From Mesostigma viride (Eukaryota > Streptophyta > Mesostigmatophyceae > Mesostigmatales > Mesostigmataceae), in the NCBI GenBank assembly GCA_009746045.1, contig RPFO01000392.1, forward strand, positions 2,901,181-2,948,680: a stretch of 47,500 nt of DNA. The letters run 5' to 3'. This document shows, piece after piece, positions 1 through 30,730 of the stretch (within the stretch, counting starts at the first letter, position 1; every line of letters starts with the position of its first letter). The translations under genes and the position numbers were made by a program. A model generated the notes under the pieces. The model was not told the DNA's origin. It saw only the letters and a program-made list of their open reading frames with translations, and did no database searches.

Positions 1-182
1 GCTTCAATTGCGTCAGCATTTTCTCTGCCTCCTGCTAACTCGTTCTCATGCAATCGCTGCGGCAAAGGTTCACAAAATTTCCCAGCAGCGTCAGCTGTCT
101 TTTTCACTTTAAAAGCTGCTTTCTTTTTAGAACGATCACCAGCGACGCGACCACCCTCTGCATGCGGCTGTTTCACTTCCAT
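1..182 (-). CDS. 5' end of an unrecognised gene (first 60 codons, runs off the window)
   Basis: An open frame starts with ATG at 182-180 in a strong context (GACACC before ATGG). An in-frame TAG lies 15 bases upstream, so this ATG is the first possible start. The frame stays open to base 1, giving about 60 residues that begin MEVKQPHAEGG. The segment is basic, with a KKKAAFKVKK stretch, and has no hydrophobic signal or membrane segment, so a soluble, possibly nucleic-acid-binding or nuclear protein would fit; that is inference. The family was not recognised. It is transcribed away from TIM13, so 183-1203 is a shared divergent promoter region. Confidence 0.55.
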   Translation of the reverse strand, partial: MEVKQPHAEGGRVAGDRSKKKAAFKVKKTADAAGKFCEPLPQRLHENELAGGRENADAIE

Positions 183-1203
183 GGTGTCTGCGTACTAGAA
201 AAGGAAAGCCAATAGGTCAAATTAGCTCTGCCCAAGTAATCCGTGGTAAGTCGAGGACGATAATCGGACTGCAAGGCATCGCCAGAAAACAACACGGGTA
301 CTAACAAATAACGGGTGCCCTTTCAACACCGGCTTGCCTGTCTTCTTCCAATCTCGGGAAATTTGTTTGACAAAGCGTTCTCGGTCGGTGCATGTTTTTG
401 GGTGAATGACGCACCGAATTACAAAGCGCAACGCGCTAGCGCTGCAACCTGACCAGTGACCAGTGACCACTCACAAGAAATAATGAAAAATGGAAACACC
501 ACGTTGGAGCACCACGTTTGATCCTGCGACTGACCGGCTGTTCCTCCGTTCATTCGCACGTAAGTTTGCGCGGGAGCGTGACACTTGCAGGAGCGTTGGC
601 AACGTGGAAGCACCCCCCAGGCAGGGTTAATTGCCTCATCTTCGCGCCATCTGAGGATTGCAAAGGCCACTCTGGAAGGTGTCTATAACGGACCAGGAAC
701 AAGGGTGACGCGAACACCTTGGCGCGGCGCGGCGGGGCAAGGTGGTCGCGTGTTATACAGTAGTCGTAGCTACGAAAACTAAACTGCTGACATCTGCAAC
801 TAAGTTATTTTATAAACTCTTAAAACTTAAAATTTTGAACTGAACTGAACTGAACTGAACTGAACTGAAAAATTACTTTCCCGTCCTGTTCCCCTTGTTC
901 TTCGGATGTATACGTGGCGCCAGGCAGCACAAGAACATAGCAGTAGGTTTCATGGCCTGCAACGAAGCAACAGGCATTGGGAATGTACAACCTCATGCCT
1001 TGCCTCTCGCACGTTGTGTTGCAACGCTTCGCTTTGCCAACCTTCGTCTACCTGACTCACATATAGCGAACTCCTGATAAGTGATAACTGCCTCACAAAT
1101 AGCGAACCCCTGCTGGTGTCTGCATAGCCAACACAAGAAGAATTTCAGGGCTGCAGACCATACAATTTTCACCAGCAACACCCGGGCAGTTCTTTCTGCA
1201 ACT
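183..1203. promoter_or_regulatory. Divergent intergenic region upstream of TIM13
   Basis: No convincing gene is seen here; short open frames lack family features. It separates two divergent starts (ATG at 182 minus and 1204 plus), so it should hold both promoters. It contains a (TGAAC)n run at 836-867 and a near-identical 19-base direct repeat around 1060 and 1093 (key bases ATAGCGAAC followed by CTCCTG or CCCCTG), spaced about 33 bases apart. Confidence 0.4.
836..867. repeat. (TGAAC)n microsatellite
   Basis: About six perfect copies of the pentamer TGAAC, in the intergenic region upstream of TIM13. Confidence 0.85.
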
Positions 1204-1767
1204 ATGGCTTTCAACAGTGGAGCTGGTAGTGTCGACAGTGCAACCTTGATGGATCAAGTCAGGAAGCAAATGGCGACGCAGATGATGGCCGAGTTGCTGG
1301 AGGTAACTCCCTGCCAAACTAGCTCAGCAGATAATATCGAGAGCATTATTGTCAATTGTTGGAATCTAGTGGGGAACACCTAATGCTTTTGTGGGGCTTG
1401 CCCCTCGGGGGAGGCTCTCGGTTTAAGTTTTGCGTTTATAATGCCGTGTCTGTGTCCATATCAGATGTGGCTCCCGGATTCCTGTCCCGAATCTTGCCAA
1501 TGGTTGGATACCGTGTAACCATACCGTAGCACGAAGCAAGACTTTTGAAGTGACGTTGTGTCATCGAACTTTTCTTTTGTCGTGGATCCATGCTTTTTGG
1601 TGCCACCTGAGCAGACCGTGCGTGACAAATGCTTCGAGAAGTGCGTCACCCGCCCCGGCAGCAGCCTGAGCAGTAGCGAGCAGACGTGCCTCGTACGGTG
1701 CACCGACCGCTACTCCGAGGCGCTGCAGATTGTCGCGAAAGCCGTGGCCTCGTCTGCAGAGCATTAA
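1204..1767 (+). CDS. TIM13: Mitochondrial import chaperone Tim13 (small TIM), two exons
   Basis: Exons 1204-1302 and 1615-1767 join in phase 0 (donor GAG|GTAACT, acceptor GAGCAG|ACC) to give an 83-residue protein, the usual small-TIM length. The second exon carries the twin CX3C signature (CFEKC and CLVRC) separated by 15 residues, including PGSSLSSSEQT, and followed by DRY, as in plant Tim13. Small TIMs form hexamers (Tim8-Tim13) in the intermembrane space and chaperone hydrophobic precursors to the TIM22 or SAM machinery; the cysteines form two internal disulfides. The start is the first ATG that gives a short N-terminus before the helix MDQVRKQMATQMMAELLE. There is no cleavable presequence, as expected for this family. 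The single intron is 312 bases. Confidence 0.93.
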
Positions 1768-2649
1768 GAGGGTTGGATGGGAAGGCGGTGAAAAGGGTTC
1801 ATGGCCGTTCCATCTCCCTGCCTGCCGCCTTCCAGTGCAAGGTACTGCCGCGCAAGGGTCGGCTCGCCTGCAGACCACCGTCCGGGCGCAGCAACGACGC
1901 TCAAGTCTGCGACAAGGCCGTGGGATCCTGCGCCACCGTTACCGTGGTGACACGTGTCCCACAACCGACCCCTGGGATGCTGGGTTGGGCGCAGCGCTAC
2001 TTCAAGACCTGGATGCAGATGCGAGTAGTTATGTACCTGTTCACTCAAGTACTTACCGACTTACGGTGAGCACGGGCAGAGATGCACGTGGTTACTGAGT
2101 TGCCAGACAGGCGTGAGACACTTGAGATAGGCCAACGCGCGTGGTGGGCGCCACTCATTCATTCGTTTAGCAACAATCTAGCATGTCAATCATGTTGGTC
2201 TTTTTGCTGTTCACGTTGGTGTGTCAGAACTTACTTGCTCGGAATTTCGGGACAGCGTGCTTCCAACGCTCGGTGCGCACACCCGCCATACGGGGGCCTT
2301 GGGCGTGTCCGTGACGAGTCCACCTGTGCCCGGGACAATTGACAACTGCGCGTTGCGGGGTACATGCGCATCCGTGTGGGTGGATGGATGTGTATCAAGG
2401 AGACAACCATGTGTATGTCTGCGCTGGGGCCACACTGGAAAGGAACGTGGCACATGATACACACGCGATGTGCTTTAGTAGCACATCTTATTCATATGCT
2501 TAGTGCCTGCTCAAGTTCATTTGCTCGTAAGCTGTGCCTTACCTGGGAGGCTGTAGTTTACGTGGAATCAAAGTCTTGTTACACTACAGTAATCCTGTTT
2601 CATCTCTCCTGTGTATGTGGAACGCGGAGTCAGGTTCCGCCCTTAACAC
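1768..2649. other. Intergenic, no recognisable gene
   Basis: Downstream of TIM13. Several overlapping open frames exist on both strands, but none has a recognisable motif, and the two-strand overlap suggests chance. It should contain the TIM13 3' UTR; I could not find a convincing polyadenylation signal. Confidence 0.4.
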
Positions 2650-3155
2650 GTCTACGCTTTGGCTGCATCTGTCATCCTCATGGGCTTCAGGATGCTACTG
2701 CAGGCTTTGAATGTAGGATTTTCCACCCATCGGTCACTCAAGTCTCTGTACAGGGGTATCCCCGTATTTCCAACGAACTTAGATATCGTAGAATAGCATC
2801 TGTAGGACATCTTGCTAGAACAAGCCAGGTGGATACCGCTCAAGCTTGGTCTGGCTGGCCAATTGCGGGTAGGCCAGCCCGGGCGGCATCTCTTATAACA
2901 TGCACGGCCTAGACCTAAGGACATCCCCAGGAAGGGTGGCCCAGCCTTCACATACACGCATCAGCTGCTGTCATCGACCTTAATAGCTAGTCCCAGCCCA
3001 GGTTGAGCATCGCATTCACTCTCTCTCCCTCGCTTGGACCGCTATGCAGGGCAAGCGCCTGGGAGATGGCAAACCATTGTCAAATGTCAAGGCCCATCAG
3101 CCTGAACCTGTGGGCAGCCCCCTCCCCCCCCCCAAGTGGAGGAGGTGGGCGTTAG
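2650..3155 (+). pseudogene. Decayed LINE ORF2 C-terminal fragment
   Basis: The plus strand reads a degraded version of the same C-terminus found in the LINE at 37294-38949. The best block is RRIASVGHLARTSQVDT (about 2788-2840), matching RRIAFVGHLARTSQVDT of the intact copy. Later pieces match the C-terminal basic proline region and the histidine-rich stretch before it (2999-3155), with frameshifts between. The 5' part (RT catalytic core) and the 3' hairpin and tail are missing, so this is an old truncated copy with no coding capacity. Confidence 0.8.
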
Positions 3156-3926
3156 ATAGGGCTGTTTTGATTAAACACGTGCTCGGGCCGTTGGGGAGTC
3201 ACGGAGCACCTAAGTGCTTTTAATATCTGAGTGTGCACAGCGGGTAGGGGGGCAGAGACCGCCCCCTTCCCTCATGCTACAGGCATGCCACGGGGTGCTC
3301 AATCGGACCCGTCTTACTATAAACGATCCAGGGCATCGGGGCAGTACAGGGGCCCTGTGCCGGTGCAAATTTAGTGTCCCGTGTGAGCATATATAGCCGC
3401 TACACTACCGCCTCGTCTGCCATTACAGTAGAGGACAGCTCGGATGAGGATTACATCCCCATCTAGTGCTTAAGGGGACGTGGCGCGCCGAATATTTTCC
3501 GCGCGAAAAAATTCGCGGCACCGGCCGTACCGTGAAAAGTGGGTGCTCCGTGCGCGCACCACTTGCGGAAGTGGCCATGGCGACTGCGTTTAGGCGAAAC
3601 TAGCAATGTAGGGGTAGAGAAATGCAAAAAGAATGCTTGGATGTTGAAGACGATGATTTAATGATGTTGGGTTGCGGCGGCAAGTGGCTGGTTTACAATA
3701 TCGCTGCTTTTTTTTACTGCCATCGGCATGGAGGGGAATCTGCATTTTTTGGTCGCGCGGAATAAAATAGAATTCGTGATTGCGGCAGTAAATTCTCAGT
3801 TTTGGGGGTCTTTTTGACCGTGAAGGATGCATTCTTATCGGTAGCATCGAATTCTAAACCGAACGGGTGCTTTTTGCTACATTTTCGGCCATTCTCGGTA
3901 AGTATTTCTTCAGGCCTGCGCAGTGC

Positions 3927-4154
3927 ATGTCGGAACCTTCCATGGAAGAACGGCCGTTGTTGCGCGCCTGGGCGAGGGATCTACGAGGGCAAGGTATAGA
4001 TTTGTGGCGAATGTTATCTATTATCAGTTCTTTCTTCGAAGAGCTCATCGTTCGAAGTTTTTTGCGTTCGTTTTGGTCAGTTTCCGCCAGTGAACTCTCC
4101 GTTGCTCGCCGTCGTGTTGACGAATACCTGGCAGCTTTAGCTTGTTTTCGTTGA
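3927..4154 (+). CDS. Hypothetical 75-codon frame inside transposon 1
   Basis: Open frame from the ATG at 3927, beginning MSEPSMEERPLLRAWARD and ending in LAALACFR. Composition is protein-like, with an amphipathic or hydrophobic middle (MLSIISSFFEELIVRSFL). A GTAAGT donor-like site (about 3899) and an acceptor-like CAG lie just upstream, so it may be an exon of a spliced gene of the transposon. No family was recognised, and chance is not excluded. Confidence 0.2.
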   Translation: MSEPSMEERPLLRAWARDLRGQGIDLWRMLSIISSFFEELIVRSFLRSFWSVSASELSVARRRVDEYLAALACFR

Positions 4155-5312
4155 TGTCTTGATCAAATCCGCTTCAGTCTCAGCCGATAGATCCTAGGGA
4201 AGGCGTAAGGGATTTCATAGCACGTGTTCTGGCAAGGATGTTGTGCGTATGGACGCTTCTTGTTGTGTGATAGTGACGCACCCTTTCCTCGCAGCGGCAT
4301 CACAGCGGTCAGAAGCTGAACGGCCGCCACTGGTTTCTTTGCATTTATCGTGCAGGGAAGGAAGTTTTTTTATCGACGATCATGTTGGAGATATTGCATT
4401 TGTGGGACTGCATGTAGATAGCTGCCATCATTGGTTTATTTGAGCTTTCCTTGTTATGATGATGTGACAAGACAGCAATGTGCTGAGCCAACCATGGTTG
4501 ACATGGTTGACTGCATGCAAGCTTTGTATGCCATGATCTCCTTGGTTCCTTGCCCTCCATAGTTCCAGTTTGTTGCCCATGTCGGGTAGGGCAGTTAAGG
4601 AGTTGTTGCTGTGCTGGTAAGCTTGGTTGGCATAACCCTTACATTCTAACCTGGGAGAAACATAGAAAATGCTGGTAATGCATGTTAGTGCCATCATCAT
4701 TATTGCTATTCACGTACTTATAAGTCTGGCCATGCTCGAGGGACGGTCGAAGGAGTATGAGGTGCGTGGCTACCCCTTTGTACTTCATAACATATTCAGC
4801 CTGGATTTGATCCATGTTGATGGCATGTAAAGTGTGATTGTGTTTACTTGCTTTCTGAGTGGTCCTTAGCGCCTCGTCAGGTGGTGAGTGGTCGTCTAGG
4901 AAACCCATCAGTGCGTGCCACAGTGACCCCCACCAACCTTGAGCATGTGTCGTCATCAGTGTGCTAGAGTTAACTATATGTACTGCGCTGGTTGTCTCTT
5001 TGATATGTGCTTTTGATCATATATTTGCTGAGTTCTTGGCATGAAGTTTACATGGTAACCTTGAGTAGAAAATAGTGTATGCTCTCTTGGAATGTATGCC
5101 TAGCAATCGTGTTGCTATGCTTGCGCTGGCAAGGTTGGCCATGCCGAGGGCAGGTGAGGGCAGATGTGGTGCCTAGCCATTTGCTTATGTTTTGTGATCG
5201 AGTGGGGCATGCTTTCTGGCTTTTTGGATGGAAAACAGCATGCCTAAGTGGCCATATACAAAGAAACCCCCCCTTAAGCTTATGTTCAGGTTTTAGCACG
5301 CATAACCTTATT

Positions 5313-5695
5313 ACTTGAGCTAGACTTGTCGGAATGACCTGTTTTAAGGGTGGCTGCCACGACGTGATGCAAAGGGAGGGGCAGGGGGACGATGGGGAAG
5401 GTAGCAGTGATGATGAGAATGATGTTGATATATTCCTTGCCTTGCATGTGCGTCCCCGGATGAAATTGACGGTGTCCCTTTCCTGCTGTGCAGCACATTC
5501 GGGTGCAAGGGAGGACTGCATGGGTGCTGCGCTGACCCCCCGTTGACTAAGGAGCCCAAGGGGGATTGGTTTTGCCCTGCCTGCCTTGTGCAGGATGCTT
5601 ACAAGGGCTGAATAGTGACATTTTCTGTTTTAGCGGGCATTTTTTTCTAACGCGCCAAACGCAATAACTTGAGCTAGACTTGTCGGAATGACCTG
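5313..5695. repeat. 29-bp perfect direct repeat flanking the PHD exon
   Basis: The same 29 bases (starting ACTTGAGCTAGACTTGTCGG) occur at 5313-5341 and 5667-5695. The interval between them contains the acidic frame and the PHD half-finger. Confidence 0.8.
5494..5611 (+). pseudogene. C-terminal half of a PHD zinc finger, terminal exon captured in transposon 1
   Basis: After an acceptor (TCCTGCTGTGCAG|C at 5493/5494) the frame reads TFGCKGGLHGCC, then PPLTKEPKGDWFCPACL, and stops at TGA 5609-5611. This is the second half of a PHD finger: the C..H..C ligands, the PPL and KGDWFCPAC motif with the final zinc cysteines. The phase (one base completing a codon) would give the canonical LLCDTFGC if an upstream exon ended in LLC-GA. 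No upstream exon with the first CxxC was found; the region before it is acidic (DDGEGSSDDENDVD in another frame). PHD fingers read histone H3 tails. It could be a captured host exon or a domain of the transposon's own protein. Confidence 0.5.
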
Positions 5696-5891
5696 GGACT
5701 TGGACCACTGCTGTCCCCCTGATAGCCGGATTTTCGCTACATTTTGTTGCCTAATCTGAAGTGTTTATGACATGTTTATTCCCAATGTCCGGTAAAAAAA
5801 GGGTACTTTTGCGGGGAAATTAATAACTGTTCAAGGTTTTGTCATTTTCATGATGTAAATAGCTCAGCAAGCTACAAACTCAGGGAACTAT

Positions 5892-6505
5892 TGAATTGAA
5901 TTGAATTGTAACATAACTCCGTTGGGAGTATATGTAGCACATAGCCCAGAGAAGGGGCATATGGCCTATCATACATTCTAGGCTACTTCATGCAAGGGTG
6001 GGAATGTAAGCTTCCCCTGCTCTAGGTGCACCAGGGCACCTGCACCCTCATGGTCTATCACGCTATGCCCGGGTAAGGGGGGAGCATGCCTGTGAGGGAG
6101 GAAGATCATCATGGCTATACAAGAGCTAGGACATGGCTTCTCGACAGAGAGCATCTCTCTGCATGGCATAGCATGGCTCAATTCTTAATGCAACATCCAT
6201 GGGGGTCCCGTTATAGGCAGGGCTTGGCTAAATTCTGTAGACAATATCCATGGGGGCCATTATGGGCGCACGTGCGCGTGGGCCACATGCTAGGCTAAGC
6301 CTGACTAATCTACACTACTGGTATGAATTCCCTAGTCTGGGGTGGCAGGAGGGGGCTGCCAGGGCTTGTGGTCAACGTGGATGACCGCCCCCCTCCAGTA
6401 TACCGGCTTCCCCCCTGCGCTGTGCCGGAGCTGAAGGTAGGTCGGCCATAGCTCGCGTCGCCGCTGTTGCTGGGCCAGGGTCAAGTCGTCGTCCAGCGTG
6501 ATCGC
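5892..6505 (-). mobile_element. ORF1-only LINE derivative, copy A (5'-truncated)
   Basis: Minus-strand insertion with an 11-bp target duplication CAGGGAACTAT (5881-5891 and 6506-6516). It has a (GAATT)n-type 3' tail at the low end, a 3' hairpin at 5916-5929, and at its 5' end the last part of a LINE ORF1: LDDDLTLAQQQRRRELWP followed by PVYWRGAVIHVDHKPW and a stop near 6332. The ORF1 end is followed directly by about 450 bases of 3' UTR and the tail, with no endonuclease or reverse transcriptase between. It matches copy C at 41922-43443 along its length. Confidence 0.85.
5916..5929 (-). other. 3' UTR hairpin, ORF1-only copy A
   Basis: Plus strand ACTCC-GTTG-GGAGT, next to the repeat tail; identical in copies B and C. 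Confidence 0.65.
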
Positions 6506-6625
6506 CAGGGAACTATAGACGCTACATTTTTTTTTGCCAACAAATGAGTGCATGGGCTGGGGCATACATAGCCCTAATTAGCGTCTTTTTCTATTTATAG
6601 CGCAATATTGGCATATATGTGGGGG

Positions 6626-7382
6626 CGCCTTCCCCGCGCGCGGGGTAAGGCAGGGCCGCCCCCGCTCCTTCTCACCTTTAAGACCCCGGCGGACAAGATT
6701 TCTTTTCTCAGACGCCGCAAGCGGCTCGAGAAGACTCTCTTCACCCTTGATGACGACCTGACCCTGGCGCAGCAACAACGGCGACGGGAGCTATGGCCGA
6801 TCTACCTCCAGCTCCGGCAGACCAAGGCGGGCCAGCCGGTGTACTGGAAGGGGGCGGCCATCTACGTCGGCCACAAGCCCTGGCAGGCGACCCCCCCCCC
6901 CCGCGGCCCCAGCGACTCCAGACGCCCCAGCTTAGGGGAATACAGCAGTAGTAGTGCAGAATAGATAGACCGTGGCCATGTACATGTACGCCTCCTAGAG
7001 GCACTATCCTAGCTAAGCCACGCGCTTTCCTTAATCATGTACATGTGTGCCTATGATGAGCCACACCCCAGATGATGCCTAGCTTTATTTAGTTATGTTG
7101 TGCCCATGCAGGGAGTAACTCTCTGCTGAGACGCCATGCCCTAGCTTCTTTGTATAGCTATGCTGCTCTTCCCCCCCATGACAGGCTCCCCCTTCGCTGG
7201 GCATAGCTTGAAGATCATGGGATGCAAGTGCCCTGGTGCACCTAGAGCAAGGGTCCTTTACATCCCCACCCTTGCAGGAAGTAGCTTAGGATGTATGATA
7301 GGCCATATGCCCCCCTCTCAAGGGCTGTGTGCTACATATACTCCCAACGGAGTTATGTTACAATTCAATTCAATTCAATTCA
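6626..7382 (+). mobile_element. ORF1-only LINE derivative, copy B (5'-truncated)
   Basis: Plus-strand insertion with a 9-bp target duplication ATGTGGGGG (6617-6625 and 7383-7391). It opens in ORF1 at RLPRARGKAG, continues through LDDDLTLAQQQRRRELWP and PVYWKGAAIYVGHKPW to a stop at about 6964, then runs through the same kind of 3' UTR to the hairpin at 7340-7353 and an (ATTCA)n tail. As in copies A and C there is no ORF2. Copies A and B lie head to head, separated by about 100 bases of transposon 1. Confidence 0.85.
7340..7353 (+). other. 3' UTR hairpin, ORF1-only copy B
   Basis: ACTCC-CAAC-GGAGT immediately before TATGTTACA and the (ATTCA)n tail. Confidence 0.65.
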
Positions 7383-7564
7383 ATGTGGGGGTAGTACCCC
7401 CAACAAGTGCATGGACAACTCACTAGAGATCTTATTTAGTGCCCCCAATCATAATTTAGCATGGTGAAACTGAAATTCAAGTGATATTAGCATGGGTCAA
7501 GTTTTAAGGTTTTTGGGGTGCCACCTCCCCTTAATGGTTGGGGAATGATGCGGACGATATTTGT

Positions 7565-8912
7565 TTAATAGTCCGGGAATGGGTTTTTGGCATTTTTAGA
7601 CCCCTGAAAATGGAAAAAATCATAACTCATAGGCCACAACTCCAAATACCCCCAACCAAGGTGCTAGGAGTATCTACACTTCAAGGGCTTTCAGAAAATG
7701 CAATAATATCCCGAGTCCATTCAGTGCTTTGCAAGATATTTACTGCCAAAGTTGGACAAAAGACGATCATTTTCAGGCAAGGGAAATCCCCTTAGTAGTT
7801 TACCCCTGCAGGGAGGGTTCTAAAAAATTATTCTGGGGTTGGACAATGTCAGTAGATAGTGCCACCATGCTTTCCTTGGGTCAGACCGCACGGATAGCCC
7901 ATCTGACCTATATAATGCGCTCACTTACGTGTGTGGGTTACGCGCGCGTAAGCAGCCATCCATGAAATGCCACACACTTATGCATTGTATACAGCCACAT
8001 AGGACTGTAAAAAGTGCTGGGAAACAAAGAAGTGCTAAACCAGCACTAACGGAATGGCATCCTCCAAAGAAACACCACAAACTGAGCAGATTTGGGGCTA
8101 ATAGCACTCATACAGCAGGCATGGAAACCTGCTGCAAGAGGCACTGATACACTCGTGTAAAATGGATGTATAAACGACAGATTCCCGTGCAAACGACATG
8201 CAAACACGTTGCCGTACCTGGCTTGATCACGACCTTTCCGGGTTCTGCTGGCCGGGACCCTCATATCTCACACTGGCTAATGCTTTCCAGGCATAGGCCG
8301 CCATAGCCGCATAATGCATGCATCCGACATGATTACCAGGTTGATGTTCTGTGCAAAGATGACCTATAAACGCATCCGAATTCACAGGGACGCTGCTGCG
8401 GATGTCCCGTACCAAACCTGGGTGCTCGGGCTGGCGCAGACTGCCGGGCCATAAGAAGAAAATCGAAATATGGCATGCCATTACTCATCTGGTACTGACG
8501 ACCAAGAAAGCAGTAATGTCCTACCTGTATTTTACCAATGCTATACATCTGGCCACCCCTGACCTACGAAAATCACGCATCATCATTCTGAGCAACATTC
8601 TGAACCATTACAAGCCGCGAGACGCAAAATTTCCTTGATAACGGCACGCTAGCAGCCATATCTCGTTACGCGCGCGCGCGAGTGAAAATTTCCCGCCAAA
8701 GTCACGTGATACTGTCTCAATACACGTTGTATTTACCAGGCTATGGCGAATATTACCCCCAAACCTATGCATCACCTTCGTCCTTAAGTGTTCCCAGACC
8801 CACCGGACCACTGACATCCGTCACAGGTGGCGCGGCGCTCCCGGAATTGAGCGCCGCGCCACCGGGGGTCAAACAGGGCGATATATCGCCCTGTTTCCGG
8901 ACTATGGGTTAA
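7565..8912. mobile_element. TTAA-flanked DNA transposon 2, about 1.3 kb, non-autonomous
   Basis: Bounded by TTAA at 7565-7568 and 8909-8912, and absent from the homologous element at 43770-43920, which has one TTAA here. Both ends carry TAGTCCGG in inverted orientation (7569-7576, and 8897-8904 as CCGGACTA), offset by four bases on the right. No transposase-like frame is visible. Two strong subterminal hairpins sit at the right end. It inserted only about 30 bases of host sequence away from transposon 1. Confidence 0.75.
8826..8896. repeat. Two adjacent perfect hairpins near the right end of transposon 2
   Basis: A stem of 15 bp with an 8-base loop (arms 8826-8840 and 8849-8863, GGTGGCGCGGCGCTC and its complement) is followed by a perfect 26-bp palindrome at 8871-8896 centred on GATATATC. 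Such subterminal structures are common in non-autonomous DNA transposons and may bind transposase; that role is inference. Confidence 0.85.
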
Positions 8913-9116
8913 ACTTTTGTGTAATTATTTTTTCTAATGAGATTAGCATAGTACTCCGTAGCATGCCTTTGCGCATGACACGCAAGTACTTACTTACTTA
9001 GCTTACTATTGGCCTGATAGACTGCCTATTAAGTGAGACAACTAAATATTCCTGTACCTATCTAAAGCTACGTATCTGTTAAGCACCGCTCCTGGCGCCA
9101 AACAAAACTAAAATAT

Positions 9117-30730
<21,614 letters not shown>

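Larger units (their letters stand above)
3470..7534. mobile_element. TTAA-flanked DNA transposon 1 (piggyBac- or Kolobok-type), carrying two LINE insertions
   Basis: The element is bounded by TTAA at 3470-3473 and 7531-7534. Its ends are inverted repeats: GGGGACGTGGCGCGCC inward from the left and GGGGAGGTGGCACCCC inward from the right (13 of 16 identical). The empty site at 43770-43920 has a single TTAA at this point, so the insertion is exact. TTAA duplication with precise insertion is known for the piggyBac and Kolobok superfamilies. After removing the two LINE-derived insertions (about 1.4 kb) the element is about 2.7 kb. No transposase was recognised; it contains a PHD half-finger exon and a 75-codon hypothetical frame. 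It is probably non-autonomous or decayed. Confidence 0.8.
3446..9006 (+). mobile_element. Short retroposon (SINE-like), left copy, split by two TTAA transposons
   Basis: Three blocks, 3446-3473, 7531-7568 and 8909-9006, together match the 151-bp element at 43770-43920 in inverted orientation, in the same order and with few substitutions. Both copies begin at the identical base (GAGGATTACATCCCC) and end in a (TTAC)n-type tail. The intervening sequence is two DNA transposons at TTAA sites, described separately. No open frame is present in the 151 bp and no RNA polymerase III boxes are evident, so SINE-like refers only to size, common 5' end and repetitive tail. A target duplication is clear for the right copy but was not found for this one. 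Confidence 0.75.

Noticed and set aside
1687-2098. Open frames after TIM13 (122-127 codons)
   Set aside because: They overlap the TIM13 second exon in other frames and carry no recognisable feature.
5885-7391. Copies A and B as one transposon with long terminal inverted repeats
   Set aside because: Each copy has its own target duplication and its own 5' truncation point, so they are two LINE-type insertions.
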